From Candidatus Methylomirabilota bacterium (GTDB lineage: Bacteria > Methylomirabilota > Methylomirabilia > Methylomirabilales > Methylomirabilaceae): a DNA stretch of 64,000 nt. Position numbers and translations under genes: made by a program. The notes below the pieces were generated by a model. The model was not told the origin of the DNA. It saw nothing but the letters and a program-made list of their open reading frames with translations, and ran no database searches. The stretch is from positions 19,661-83,660 of the forward strand of contig JAGWQH010000029.1 of the NCBI GenBank assembly GCA_028870115.1, written 5' to 3'. This document shows, piece by piece, positions 9,089 through 18,240 of the stretch. The first letter of the stretch is position 1, and every line of letters starts with the position of its first letter.

Positions 9089-10216
9089 GTGACCTTCGAG
9101 TTATTGAAGATCGATGCTGCAACAGGCGCACGGCGGGGGCGGCTGAGGACACCCCACGGCACCGTGGAGACCCCTGTGTTCATGCCCTGCGGGACGGGAG
9201 GCGCAGTCAAGGCGCTCACACCCCATGAGCTTCAGGCTGACGGGGTACAGTTAGCTCTGTGTAACACGTACCACCTCTACCTGCGTCCCGGCCACCGACT
9301 CATTAAGGAGTTGGGCGGTTTGCACCGTTTCATGGCGTGGCCCGGCTCGATCCTCACCGATAGTGGGGGGTTTCAGGTCTATAGCCTGGCCCCATTACGC
9401 CGGATCTCGGAAAAGGGGGTAAGCTTTCGGTCTCATCTTGACGGATCACTTCACTTTCTTTCGCCGGAGCTCGCCATCGAAGTCCAAGAATCCCTCGGGG
9501 CGGATATCATCATGCCGCTTGACGAGTGCGCCCCCTATCCCTCGACCACCGAGTATCTTCAGCGATCACTGGAGCTGACGCTCAAGTGGGCAGAACGGTC
9601 TCGGGCGGCTCATCCCGATGGGCAATCGGCGCTGTTCGGTATTCTACAGGGAGGGACCGACAAGGCGCTGCGGGAACAGGCGGCCACAGCCCTGCAACAG
9701 ATCGGCTTTGACGGCTATGCGTTAGGCGGCCTCGCTGTCGGCGAGCCGAAAGCTGTAATGTATGAGACCGTCGCTTATACTGCGCCGCTCCTACCCGCCG
9801 ATCGGCCTCGCTACCTGATGGGGGTCGGAACGCCTGAGGATCTCGTAGAAAGCGTGATGCGGGGGGTAGACATGTTCGACTGCGTAATGCCCACCCGGCA
9901 CGGCAGGACCGGAAGCCTGTTCACCAGCCAGGGTCGAATCAATATCAAGGGGGCGGTGTATGCGGCAGACGAGAGGCCGCCCGATCCCGCCTGTGATTGT
10001 TACACCTGTCGGCACTTCTCCCGCGCCTATCTCCGGCATCTCTTTGTGGCTGGCGAGATCCTTGGACTGCACTTGAACACGCTTCACAACCTTCATTTCT
10101 ATGTTGCGCTTATGCAGCAGATCCGCCAGGCTATCGAAGATGGGAGCCTTGCCGCACTCCGGACAAGGTTTCTTGAGAGGAGTGACGCGCTGAATCGCGA
10201 CGAAACTGTAGCATAA
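9089..10216 (+). CDS. tgt: tRNA-guanine transglycosylase
   Basis: Exchanges guanine-34 for preQ1 in GUN-anticodon tRNAs. The 375-residue barrel enzyme shows SILTDSGGFQVYSL with the general acid/base Asp, the MPLDECAPYPS and GILQGG segments, and DMFDCVMPTRHGRTG with the nucleophilic Asp. The zinc site is CDCYTCRHFSRAYLRHLF plus a downstream His in LNTLHNLHFY. It starts at GTG with GAGGAA upstream. The queA-tgt-yajC order is a conserved arrangement. Confidence 0.97.
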   Translation: MTFELLKIDAATGARRGRLRTPHGTVETPVFMPCGTGGAVKALTPHELQADGVQLALCNTYHLYLRPGHRLIKELGGLHRFMAWPGSILTDSGGFQVYSLAPLRRISEKGVSFRSHLDGSLHFLSPELAIEVQESLGADIIMPLDECAPYPSTTEYLQRSLELTLKWAERSRAAHPDGQSALFGILQGGTDKALREQAATALQQIGFDGYALGGLAVGEPKAVMYETVAYTAPLLPADRPRYLMGVGTPEDLVESVMRGVDMFDCVMPTRHGRTGSLFTSQGRINIKGAVYAADERPPDPACDCYTCRHFSRAYLRHLFVAGEILGLHLNTLHNLHFYVALMQQIRQAIEDGSLAALRTRFLERSDALNRDETVA

Positions 10217-10244
10217 CAGAACACAACTACGAGGAGGTTAGAAA

Positions 10245-10586
10245 ATGGGAACGGCGTATGCGCAACAGGGCCCTCCATCTGGAGGTGGAACTGGAGGTAT
10301 GCTTGCGGCTCTCCTCCCTCCAGTACTGATATTCGTTGTATTTTATCTCCTGATGATTCGTCCACAGCAAAAGAAGTCGCGAGAGCAAAAGGATATGCTC
10401 GACAAATTGAAAACCGGCGATCAGATCGTGACCACTGGAGGGTTGTACGGGACAATAATCAAGTTTGGCGAAGACAACCGGGTCAAGGTAAGGATCGCCG
10501 AAAATGTCACGGTTGAGATCGCGCGGAGCGCCATCACCGAGAAAGCCGGTGGAACGGCGGAGGTGGCGAAGGCCAAGGGCGATTAG
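10245..10586 (+). CDS. yajC: Preprotein translocase accessory subunit YajC
   Basis: Small inner-membrane protein that associates with SecDF and the Sec translocon. A Gly/Pro-rich N-terminus is followed by one helix (LLPPVLIFVVFYLLMIRPQQKKSREQK), then the cytoplasmic segment LKTGDQIVTTGGLYGTI and a variable tail. AGGAGG lies 8 bases before the ATG. In most genomes secD and secF follow; here a SurA/PpiD-like gene takes that place and no secDF is in the window. Confidence 0.95.
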   Translation: MGTAYAQQGPPSGGGTGGMLAALLPPVLIFVVFYLLMIRPQQKKSREQKDMLDKLKTGDQIVTTGGLYGTIIKFGEDNRVKVRIAENVTVEIARSAITEKAGGTAEVAKAKGD

Positions 10587-10760
10587 GCTTGCGCCGACGC
10601 ATTCCTTTTGACTGTATCCAGATCGCGTGAGGAAAGTGCACGGATTTGTCCGTTTTCTATCTGGAAGAAGAAAGGGTTGCGTCGGTTGTCACAATGCGAT
10701 AGCATCAAATCCATTAAGTTGTATGAGCGTACTGGTGTCCGGAAATCGATGGAGGGTACT

Positions 10761-11756
10761 GTGCTGAAGCGAATGCGAGGATATAGCAAGGCGCTAAGCG
10801 TTACTTTGTGGCTGGTGATCTTTGCCTTTGTTGGGACCACCTTCCTGGTCTGGGGATTCCGTTCCACATCGGGTCCCGGCGGGGTGGGCCCCATTGCTGT
10901 CGTCGAGGGTGAGAAGATCCCATACACGGAGTATCAGCAGGCTTACCAGCGTCAGTATCGGCAATACCAAGAGAAATTAGGAGATAAGTTTGATGAAAAG
11001 ATCCTCGACCAACTGAACCTGAAAGGGCAGGTTATGGAAGGGCTCGTCGGACGGTACCTGCTACTTCACGAGGCAAGACGATTGGATATTGTGATCAGTC
11101 CGGATGAGCTTATCGCAGAGATCACCACCGTGCCGGCCTTTAGCGATGCGACCGGCTTCAGCCGAGACAGATATCTCCGGGCCCTTCAATCGGCGCGCCT
11201 GACCCCTGAGAAGTTTGAGGAAGGTCTTCGTGAGGACCTGCTGCTTCGCAAGGTTCAGGAGTGGGTGAAGGGGGAGGTTCACCTCCTTCCAGATGAGGTG
11301 TGGGAGGCATTTCGCTTGAATCGAGCTTCCGTGAAGGCCGAGTACCTGTTGTTCTCAGATCCAAAGGCACAACAGGCCATCATTCAGAAAGTGTCCGGAC
11401 TGGTTAAGGACAAAAAACCCTGGGAGGAGATCGTTAGGGCGTCCGGACTCAAGCCGCTTATCAGCGACTTCTTCTCATCAGATCGTAACCTCCCGCAGAT
11501 ACCGGACCAGGAGAGGTTTAAGGAGGCCGCGTTGACAATGGAGCGGGGGGCAATCAGTCCGGTCATCCAGGGCACGAAGGCGAGCTATCTCCTCCGAGTC
11601 ATCGATCGAAAAGACCCGAGTCCCGCAGAATTCGAACGCGAGAAAGCTCAATTCAGCCTTAGGCTTTTGGAAAGGAAGCGGGCGCAGGTGTTTGCCGACT
11701 GGATTCGTCAAGTACGGGCACGGGCTAAGGTAAAAATCGAGACGGCCAACCTCTAA
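10761..11756 (+). CDS. Membrane-anchored SurA/PpiD-like periplasmic chaperone
   Basis: Probable periplasmic folding factor. An N-terminal helix (ALSVTLWLVIFAFVGTTFLVWGF) anchors it in the inner membrane with the rest outside. Residues 45-210 resemble the SurA_N_3/PpiD N-terminal chaperone fold (VVEGEKIPYTEYQQAYQRQYRQYQEKLG onward). The C-terminal part keeps only the closing strands of a parvulin-like domain (RGAISPVIQGTKASYLLRVIDR), so prolyl isomerase activity is doubtful. The GTG at 10761 is chosen for GGAGGG 4 bases upstream; an ATG at 10749 is possible. It probably belongs to the yajC operon. Confidence 0.75.
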   Translation: MLKRMRGYSKALSVTLWLVIFAFVGTTFLVWGFRSTSGPGGVGPIAVVEGEKIPYTEYQQAYQRQYRQYQEKLGDKFDEKILDQLNLKGQVMEGLVGRYLLLHEARRLDIVISPDELIAEITTVPAFSDATGFSRDRYLRALQSARLTPEKFEEGLREDLLLRKVQEWVKGEVHLLPDEVWEAFRLNRASVKAEYLLFSDPKAQQAIIQKVSGLVKDKKPWEEIVRASGLKPLISDFFSSDRNLPQIPDQERFKEAALTMERGAISPVIQGTKASYLLRVIDRKDPSPAEFEREKAQFSLRLLERKRAQVFADWIRQVRARAKVKIETANL

Positions 11757-11770
11757 CGCTTCTTAACTTT

Positions 11771-12307
11771 TCACTGGATCTCGATTATCTGGAAGGGTGT
11801 GACAAAGAGTCGGCCCGAGGCGTCAACGATCCCCATTACCCACTTCAGTTGTCCGAGCGGAAGCGAGCCGCCATCCACCTGGATAAAAAATCCGGTTCGG
11901 TCGCCAGGGGCGAAGACGCTGGGCGGGGTGAAGGTGGCCAAATGGCGTCCTCCGGTCGCATCAAAGACAAGGAGCTGCAGGTCAGCAACGCTGCCCGCCA
12001 GACCGGATTCGAACAGGACCGCATCGAACTCGATCCGTTCGGCAGTCGAAAAGGTGCTGCGCGATGCCGCTAACGCATCGCCCAACCCTCCGGTTGTGGG
12101 ACTCGCGGTGAAGGCAGTAGTGACCTCCTGCGGGAAAGCCAGACTGGATGGGGAGGTCTGACTGCGGATTGCTCCCGCGCCCTCACTGCGGGCGCCTGAT
12201 CTCGCGCCGGCGATAGGCGGCGACCCTGCGAAGACAGAAACAGTCGTAAACGACGAAACAAAGAATACTCCTACCGAGACGATACCCAGCATCAACCGTT
12301 GTATCAT
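11771..12307 (-). CDS. Secreted protein of unknown function
   Basis: A 178-residue protein with a clear signal peptide (MIQRLMLGIVSVGVFFVSSFTTVSVFAG) and a likely cleavage after VFAG. A low-complexity Ala/Ser/Gly/Arg stretch to about residue 75 is followed by a compact beta-rich domain (LLVFDATGGRHLATFTPPSVFAPGDRTGFFIQVDGG). No catalytic motif is recognised. AGGAGGAAG precedes the ATG at good spacing. It is a convergent neighbour of the SurA-like gene and stands alone on its strand. Confidence 0.75.
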   Translation of the reverse strand: MIQRLMLGIVSVGVFFVSSFTTVSVFAGSPPIAGARSGARSEGAGAIRSQTSPSSLAFPQEVTTAFTASPTTGGLGDALAASRSTFSTAERIEFDAVLFESGLAGSVADLQLLVFDATGGRHLATFTPPSVFAPGDRTGFFIQVDGGSLPLGQLKWVMGIVDASGRLFVTPFQIIEIQ

Positions 12308-12721
12308 CGATCTTCCTCCTGCGCAAAGGGTGGCTGCGTCGCCCCCGGTCGTCTTTACTGATCGCCCGTTGTGGTCTTGCTTAAAGCTACGGTGGGTCGG
12401 TCCTGGGGGTTACATTTATCTCTCACCCCACGGCTTTTCCATCGCTAGATCTCCCCAACGAGTAGAATGGTGGATCGGCCGAATGGTTTATCCGGCCCAG
12501 TCAGTTTCGTTGTGCCGAGTGCAGCAGAGCCAGTGAGGCGGCGCATGACCTCAAACGACTGGAAAGCGCTTGCCTTCCAGCAGTCGATAACAGTAAGATT
12601 CTTGGTGAAATTCGGCATTCGAGAACTAGCGCCGTGCTCTTGCCCATCCTGATTTCCAAATCGAGCGGGGTCAATGACCTTATGTTGTGTAACTTTTCCT
12701 CAACGCAAGGAAGGTTCACAT
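12308..12721. other. Intergenic region between secreted protein and TauE-like gene
   Basis: About 410 bases that carry the leader regions of two divergent genes. Short plus-strand ORFs at 12330-12536 and 12467-12652 have no recognisable domain. I see no tRNA, no strong hairpin and no repeat shared with the rest of the window. Confidence 0.4.
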
Positions 12722-13084
12722 ATGACACACATTCTGCTGTATCTGCTCTTGGGCCTGGTAGCAGGAAGCTTTAGCGGGCTGATCGGCATCGGCGGAGGGA
12801 TCATCATTGTTCCCGCGCTGGTCTTTTTGTTCGGGCTATCCCAACATCAGGCTCAGGGCACGACGCTGGCGCTGCTGGTACCGCCCATCGGACTATTAGC
12901 CGCCTGGACATATTACAAAGAAGGGTATGTGGACCTCAGAATAGCAAGCCTGATATGCCTTGGTTTTTTCTTGGGAGGGTTGCTGGGCGCCAAACTTGCG
13001 ACGAGCTTGTCCAACTCGGTGCTGGAAAAACTATTTGGGATAGCCTTACTTCTCATTTCGCTTAAGATGCTACTAACCAAATAA
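12722..13084 (+). CDS. Half-size TauE/SafE family membrane protein
   Basis: A 120-residue polytopic inner-membrane protein resembling one repeat of the sulfite/organosulfonate exporter fold, with LVAGSFSGLIGIGGGIIIVPALVFLFGLSQHQAQGTTLA at the N-terminus and GGLLGAKLATSLSNSVLEKLFGIALL at the C-terminus. Full-length members have two such halves (about 240-260 residues), so this one may act as a dimer. The ATG at 12722 follows AAGGAAGG. The transported anion cannot be told from sequence. Confidence 0.85.
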   Translation: MTHILLYLLLGLVAGSFSGLIGIGGGIIIVPALVFLFGLSQHQAQGTTLALLVPPIGLLAAWTYYKEGYVDLRIASLICLGFFLGGLLGAKLATSLSNSVLEKLFGIALLLISLKMLLTK

Positions 13085-13260
13085 CAGTCTGGTTCGTTAG
13101 GAGTTGCCCTGAACCTTCCAACCCGTGCTGTGACCCTCCTTGCACCGCTCTTCTCCGCGCTGAGAACATACCGCTATATTCAATCCGCCGCGCGCCGCAT
13201 GAAGACGGACCGGCCCTGTTGTTGCGCGGGTGTATTCTGCTCTTTGACGTCGAGCAGCAG

Positions 13261-14463
13261 CTATGTCAGATGAAAGAGGGTGATCTCAGGAGGGGCGTTG
13301 ACGCGGACGGGGGTCCCGGTGGTCCCAAGGCCACGGTTGACATACAGGTGGGAATTCCTGAGACGGTATAGACCTTCGGGGTAAGGGCTCAGCAGGTGAG
13401 CAAGACTGATATTCAGCCCGAGCGCGCTTATCTTAATCTGTCCTCCGTGGTAATGGCCAGACAAGGTGAGGGCGATGTTGCGAATGGCAGCCCGCGGAAA
13501 GATCTCAGGACGATGGGACAGCAGGATTGTTGGATATGCTGGATTCAGACCAGCCAGCGCTCGGCCAAGATTGGGCCGGCCGACGCGCAGATCGTCGATC
13601 CCCGCAATGGCAATGGAGCCACGGTTGGTCTCCAAGACCCGATGGGTATTTTGTAGAATCGCGATCCCTGCTCCTTCGAAGGCGGCGATAATCTTTTCAG
13701 GCTCTCCGTACCAATGTTCATGATTTCCAAGAACGGCAAAACTTCCATATCGACTCTCCACTCGCGCCATCTCCTTGATACAGGCTGGCAGGTCGGCTGC
13801 CGAGTTTGCGATGAAATCCCCCGTCAGCACGAACAGGTCGGGCTCAAGCTGCCGGATCGCCTCGGCATAAAGGCGCATCTGGGCGGGAGTCATAAAGAGG
13901 CCGGAGTGGATGTCGGAGACCTGGACTACCTTCAGCGGGGGATCAAAAGGATGAGGCCGGCTGAGTGAGAGATGCACCTCCTCAATACCCCATCCATTGC
14001 TTGCATAGGATGCCCCATAGCCCGAGACCAAGATGGGTGCCGCAGCCAGCGCGCCCAGCGAGGTTTGCATAAATATCCTGCGCGAGGGATCAAGCGGTGG
14101 CGCAGATATCTCATCTCTCTTGACGGCCCTGAAGCGGATCAACCTGGTGCAATAGCCGATCAGGTCGGTAAGCAGCAGCAACAGAAATGAGAACAGCGAT
14201 CCGAAGCTCCAGATGGCGGTTGGATAGATCAGGAGATACAGGATCAGCGGAGACGGGTGCTCCGATGGGGCCCATCGAGAGAGGAAGGCAACATAGATGA
14301 TCAATGTTGAGACGAAGAACCCGATCAGGGCAAGTTGGAGCAGCTTCTTGCGCCGAGGGCTCCACCGGGACAGCCGCAGTGCCCGATCCCCTCTTGCGAA
14401 GAGATAGAGCTGCGATGCAACCAGCATCCCAACGATGATCGACCGGAGCAGCATGAATCGCAT
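13261..14463 (-). CDS. Membrane-anchored metallophosphoesterase (YaeI-like)
   Basis: A 400-residue protein with about four transmembrane helices in the first 110 residues and a Tat-like stretch RRIFMQTSLGALAAAPIL at about 130-147. The calcineurin-like phosphoesterase domain shows all metal-ligand motifs: DIHSG, GDFI, GNHEHW, LSHRPEIF and SGHYHGGQI. Relatives hydrolyse phosphodiesters of lipids or nucleotides; the substrate here is unknown. The start codon lies at the border of an upstream element with terminal inverted repeats (14462-14654). An alternative ATG is 9 bases downstream. Confidence 0.88.
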   Translation of the reverse strand: MRFMLLRSIIVGMLVASQLYLFARGDRALRLSRWSPRRKKLLQLALIGFFVSTLIIYVAFLSRWAPSEHPSPLILYLLIYPTAIWSFGSLFSFLLLLLTDLIGYCTRLIRFRAVKRDEISAPPLDPSRRIFMQTSLGALAAAPILVSGYGASYASNGWGIEEVHLSLSRPHPFDPPLKVVQVSDIHSGLFMTPAQMRLYAEAIRQLEPDLFVLTGDFIANSAADLPACIKEMARVESRYGSFAVLGNHEHWYGEPEKIIAAFEGAGIAILQNTHRVLETNRGSIAIAGIDDLRVGRPNLGRALAGLNPAYPTILLSHRPEIFPRAAIRNIALTLSGHYHGGQIKISALGLNISLAHLLSPYPEGLYRLRNSHLYVNRGLGTTGTPVRVNAPPEITLFHLT

Positions 14464-14654
14464 TAACCTGCATTATTCATGAATGTCTGGTGTTCATTTA
14501 TACATGCCTATACTACCAGTGAAATGAGCGAGATGGGCTTTGACACCATGTCGATTCCGGTCTTCAGGGTCATGCTATGCGAAGGCTGTATTGTCGCTCC
14601 GCAGCGAAGACTGCAAATAAGATTGGGCCGCCTTCATGAATAATGCGGGTTAAT
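14462..14654. mobile_element. MITE-like element with 22-bp terminal inverted repeats
   Basis: The segment 14462-14483 (beginning ATTAACCTGCATTATT) is the reverse complement of 14633-14654 with one mismatch. The two ends enclose about 150 bases without an ORF. This is the layout of a small non-autonomous transposable element. No clear target-site duplication is seen and no transposase is encoded nearby. One end forms the start-codon region of the adjacent metallophosphoesterase gene. Confidence 0.65.
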
Positions 14655-14820
14655 AGGGGTACCGTCTGCCAGAAGTCCACACAGGAGAAGGTGGACAAGC
14701 AAATCTAATAATGCTAATAGATTTCCGTGATCCTCGCAAGCTTCTTTTTCTTTCCAAAAGGGGATAGTCCCCGAGTCGGAGGCGGCAAGGGCCGAGGCGA
14801 TTACAACGGGACTGGTAAGC
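14655..14820. other. Non-coding leader before the alpha/beta hydrolase gene
   Basis: Together with the preceding MITE-like element this makes a gap of about 360 bases. No gene, terminator or repeat stands out in this part. Confidence 0.4.
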
Positions 14821-15696
14821 GTGACGAACGTACTCATCCGTCCGACCGCCTTTGACTGGAACCCGGCCCTCGAACTGTGTCTGGCGGAGATCGACGAGGG
14901 GACGCTCGCTTATGTAGTAACCGGTGATGGCCCGCCGCTCCTATTGCTTCACGGTCTTGGAGGAGAGATCTGGATGTGGGAAAGGCAGGTGGCGGCGCTG
15001 TCCAAGCGATATCGCCTGTACATCCCCGATCTCCTCGGGTACGGGTATTCGGATCGGCCGAAGGTTGACTACACGCCGTCGTTTTTCATTGATATGATCA
15101 AGCAGTTCATGGACCAACTCGGCGTGAGCAGTGCCAGTCTGATCGGCAACTCAATGGGTGCGGGGATCGCCTGGGCGTCTGCCCTCGCGCATCCCGAGCG
15201 AGTTGATAAGCTTGTCCTGATTGATGGCATCCCTCCACAGGTGGTTCCCGCGGTTCGAAATCGCCTCTTGCGCTGGTTCCTCGCGTTCCGTCGCGTCCCA
15301 CTCTTGCCGTATCTGGCTATCGCGTTACGGACTCGCCGCATGGTGCGGACGGCGCTCGCACAGGTCGTCTATGACGATCGACTCATCACCGACGCGGTGG
15401 TGGAACGACAATACCGGATCGGCCGAATTGCAGGGACCGCGCGGGTTGTGGCCTCTACGATTCGCCATACTGATGAGGTCGCTCGGTATACCGATGCGCT
15501 GACAACCTTACGCACATCAACGCTCATCATCTGGGGCGAGCAGGACGAACTGTTTCCTGTGGAGGTCGGACAGCAGCTTCACTCCACAATCCGAGATTCC
15601 ACACTGGTCGTGATCAAAGGCAGCGGTCATATGCCGATGTGGGAGAAGCCTGACGAGACCAATCAGGCGATCCTGGAATTTCTTGGTTGCGAGTGA
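14821..15696 (+). CDS. Alpha/beta-fold hydrolase
   Basis: A 291-residue hydrolase of the epoxide hydrolase/lipase-like group. The oxyanion-hole segment LLLHGLGGEIWMWERQ is followed by the nucleophile elbow LIGNSMGAGIAWA (Ser), the acid in IIWGEQDELFPVE (Asp) and the base in IKGSGHMPMWEKP (His), so the triad is complete. A cap region with Arg-rich helices lies at about 145-215. It starts at GTG. No signal peptide is seen, so it is probably cytoplasmic. The substrate is unknown, and the neighbours give no pathway clue. Confidence 0.88.
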   Translation: MTNVLIRPTAFDWNPALELCLAEIDEGTLAYVVTGDGPPLLLLHGLGGEIWMWERQVAALSKRYRLYIPDLLGYGYSDRPKVDYTPSFFIDMIKQFMDQLGVSSASLIGNSMGAGIAWASALAHPERVDKLVLIDGIPPQVVPAVRNRLLRWFLAFRRVPLLPYLAIALRTRRMVRTALAQVVYDDRLITDAVVERQYRIGRIAGTARVVASTIRHTDEVARYTDALTTLRTSTLIIWGEQDELFPVEVGQQLHSTIRDSTLVVIKGSGHMPMWEKPDETNQAILEFLGCE

Positions 15697-15738
15697 TGAA
15701 CGTGCGCATTGCTAACGCCGGTGTCCAGCAGACTGGCG

Positions 15739-16293
15739 CTAATCGCGGAGCGATGGAAGGTCAAGCTGTTGCTTGGCCCAGAGAATGCCGACGATGCTCT
15801 TGGCATCCACGATCTTGTGTGATAAGACCCAGCGGTAGGCCTGTTCGAATGGGATCGCATGGACCTCCAGGAACTCGGTGGCGTCGTGGCGGCGATTCCG
15901 GCCGGCCATGAGTCCTTGAGCCAGAAAGAGCTGGATGGACCCGGTGGAGAAGCCAACCGCGGAATAGAAGGTGCACAGTTTGAGCAGCCGGCGGGGTCGA
16001 AGCCCGACCTCCTCCTCGCACTCACGCCGGGCGGTTGTGACCGGGCGTTCGCCGTGATCGATAATGCCGGCAGGGATCTCGTAGATGGCCCGCTGGATGG
16101 CCGGCCGATACTGCCGAACCAGGTAGATTCGGCCATCGCCATCGATCGGCACGATTGCAACAGCGTCCGGAGGATGAACGATGTCACGGATCGCCTGTCG
16201 GCCATCAGGCAGGACAACCGTCTGTTGCTCGGTTGAAAGATACTTCCCCGAGTAGACGACCTGCGTGCTGAGGACTTGCTCGAAAAGTTTCAC
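15739..16293 (-). CDS. Nudix hydrolase, ADP-ribose pyrophosphatase-like
   Basis: Hydrolyses nucleoside-diphosphate derivatives, most likely ADP-ribose. The complete Nudix box runs from GIIDHGE to RECEEEVGL. The preceding strand pattern VYLVRQYR (as IYLVRQYRPAIQRAIYEIPAG) is typical of the ADPRase group. The GTG at 16293 (VKLFEQVLS) is preferred over an upstream TTG/ATG because GGGGGAG precedes it; the protein is then 184 residues. It is divergent from the histidine kinase gene. Confidence 0.88.
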   Translation of the reverse strand: MKLFEQVLSTQVVYSGKYLSTEQQTVVLPDGRQAIRDIVHPPDAVAIVPIDGDGRIYLVRQYRPAIQRAIYEIPAGIIDHGERPVTTARRECEEEVGLRPRRLLKLCTFYSAVGFSTGSIQLFLAQGLMAGRNRRHDATEFLEVHAIPFEQAYRWVLSHKIVDAKSIVGILWAKQQLDLPSLRD

Positions 16294-16422
16294 GTCTCCC
16301 CCTACGACAGCGCGTGCTGCGGGAAGGAGCATAAAGATCTTTATGATGTGTGTCAACACCGACGTTTTCGGTAATACTCAATTCCCAACCTCTCCCTATC
16401 GGATGGAGCCGGTTGACAGGTC

Positions 16423-18240
16423 GTGGTGACAAGGAAAAAAGCGGGTCAAAGAGATGGTACGTTGATGGTTCATAGGAATTCTGCACTACGCGAAGAGCTT
16501 GTGAGACACTTTTCAGCAAAGGGCGAACTGCTTCGGCGAGAGTGGGTTCGCCGGATGACGGCACAGGGCCTGCTGGAGGGTCTTACCCCAGACGAGATCG
16601 AGATCGAGTCCGGCACGCTCTCTGCCATCGTTCTGGAGTGCGTGGAGACCGGAAAGTATGATTCAGCCTTGGCCTATGCCCATCTCAAGGCGAAGCAGGG
16701 GGTGCTTGGAGGGCAGACTCCGGAACAGATCATCGATTGCCTGGCGTTGCTGCATGATGTGTACAGGCAATCTCTCTTCAGAAGGTATCGGGGTGAGGCG
16801 GACCGGCTGGCCAAGCTCCTCGATCTCTACGCCCCCGTAGCGCACCGCCTCCAGACCCTGATCACACTCACGTTCGTAGAGGAACGGGAGCGGATGAGCA
16901 AACGAGAAATGAACCAGCTTCGGATGCTGGTGAGGGCGGGGATGATCCTCAGTGCGAAGCTCTCGCTTGAAGAGGTGTTGCAGCGTATCGTCAACATGGC
17001 CTGTAAGTTGATGAGCGCCAAATACGCCGCTCTCGGCGTCCTGGGTGGGAAGGGCGGCCTCAGCCGGTTCATCACGGCGGGTATTGACGAAAGTACCAGG
17101 CAGGCCATCGGCTCTCCGCCGGTCGGAAAGGGGGTCCTGGGCGTCCTGGTACGTGAGGGAAAGCCCCTTCGTTTGAAGAACCTGACAGCCGACCCGCGCG
17201 CGCACGGGTTCCCGCCTCATCATCCCGCGATGCACTCCTTCCTGGGCGTACCCGTCGCGTCAAAAGGAAAGGTCCGTGGGAATCTCTATGTGACGCAGAA
17301 GCAGGGCGCCGCCGAGTTCAGTGAAGAGGATGAGACCCTGGCCATTACGTTAGCCACTCAGGCCGCCATTGCCCTCGAGAACGCCAGCCTGTATGAGGAA
17401 CTGCGCCGCTCGTACGACGAGTTGAAACAATCGCAGCAGTTGCTGGTACGGCAGGAGAAGCTCGCCTCGCTTGGTCGATTGGCAGCCGGCCTGGCCCATG
17501 AACTGAATAATCCCCTCGCTTCTGTAGCCGGCTTCGCCGAGGCCCTCCAGCGACGGGTTGAGGCCGAAGAGATCAGCAGTCCTTCCGCTCTTGCGGAGTG
17601 GGGACAGTATGTCACGATGATCCAAGACGAAACGGCCCGCGCAGCGGCCATTGTCCGCCGCCTGCTCGATTTCGCGCGACAGCGCGAGCCTACCTTCAGC
17701 CTGGTGGATGTATATGACGTGGCGTTACACGCGGTCTCGTTTGTAGAGCGGCAAGCCAGTCTCGAAAATCAGCGGATTGTCGTCGTCCCATTTCCGGATG
17801 GAAGTGTAGTTCAAGCCGATGCGCAGATGCTTCAACAGGTCTTCCTCAACCTTTTAACCAATGCGCTCGATGCCATCGAGAGCGGTGGGGAGATCCGCAT
17901 CGACGCCCATCACCGTCGTGATGTCGTCGGGCCGGCTTGTGAACACGCATGGCTCGATGTGTTCGTATCCGATACGGGTAGCGGGATCTCGCCAGAGAAC
18001 CTTTCAAGGATCTTTGACCCTTTCTTTACCACCAAGGAGGTGGGCAAAGGGACGGGCCTTGGCCTTGCCATTAGCCAGAGCATCGTCGAGCAGCATAAAG
18101 GCAGCATCGAGGTGCGAAGTAGGGGAGTTGGAAAGGGCACGGTGGTCATCGTCAGTCTGCCGCTGGCCGACCGCAGTGAGATGGATGGGAAGCGGCCAGA
18201 TCGCCGCAGGACGGGGGGTGAAGATGCCTCAAGCGGGTGA
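16423..18240 (+). CDS. GAF-domain sensor histidine kinase
   Basis: Cytoplasmic sensor kinase of 605 residues without transmembrane segments. A helical N-terminal region (about 15-165) resembles RsbRD/globin-like sensor modules. A GAF domain (about 175-325) follows, then a HisKA H-box (LASLGRLAAGLAHELNNPLASV) and a HATPase_c domain with NLLTNALDAIE, VSDTGSGIS and GKGTGLGLAIS. Its last 17 bases overlap the NtrC-type regulator gene, its certain partner. GTG at 16423 and an ATG at 16465 are both possible starts. The signal is unknown. Confidence 0.9.
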   Translation: MVTRKKAGQRDGTLMVHRNSALREELVRHFSAKGELLRREWVRRMTAQGLLEGLTPDEIEIESGTLSAIVLECVETGKYDSALAYAHLKAKQGVLGGQTPEQIIDCLALLHDVYRQSLFRRYRGEADRLAKLLDLYAPVAHRLQTLITLTFVEERERMSKREMNQLRMLVRAGMILSAKLSLEEVLQRIVNMACKLMSAKYAALGVLGGKGGLSRFITAGIDESTRQAIGSPPVGKGVLGVLVREGKPLRLKNLTADPRAHGFPPHHPAMHSFLGVPVASKGKVRGNLYVTQKQGAAEFSEEDETLAITLATQAAIALENASLYEELRRSYDELKQSQQLLVRQEKLASLGRLAAGLAHELNNPLASVAGFAEALQRRVEAEEISSPSALAEWGQYVTMIQDETARAAAIVRRLLDFARQREPTFSLVDVYDVALHAVSFVERQASLENQRIVVVPFPDGSVVQADAQMLQQVFLNLLTNALDAIESGGEIRIDAHHRRDVVGPACEHAWLDVFVSDTGSGISPENLSRIFDPFFTTKEVGKGTGLGLAISQSIVEQHKGSIEVRSRGVGKGTVVIVSLPLADRSEMDGKRPDRRRTGGEDASSG

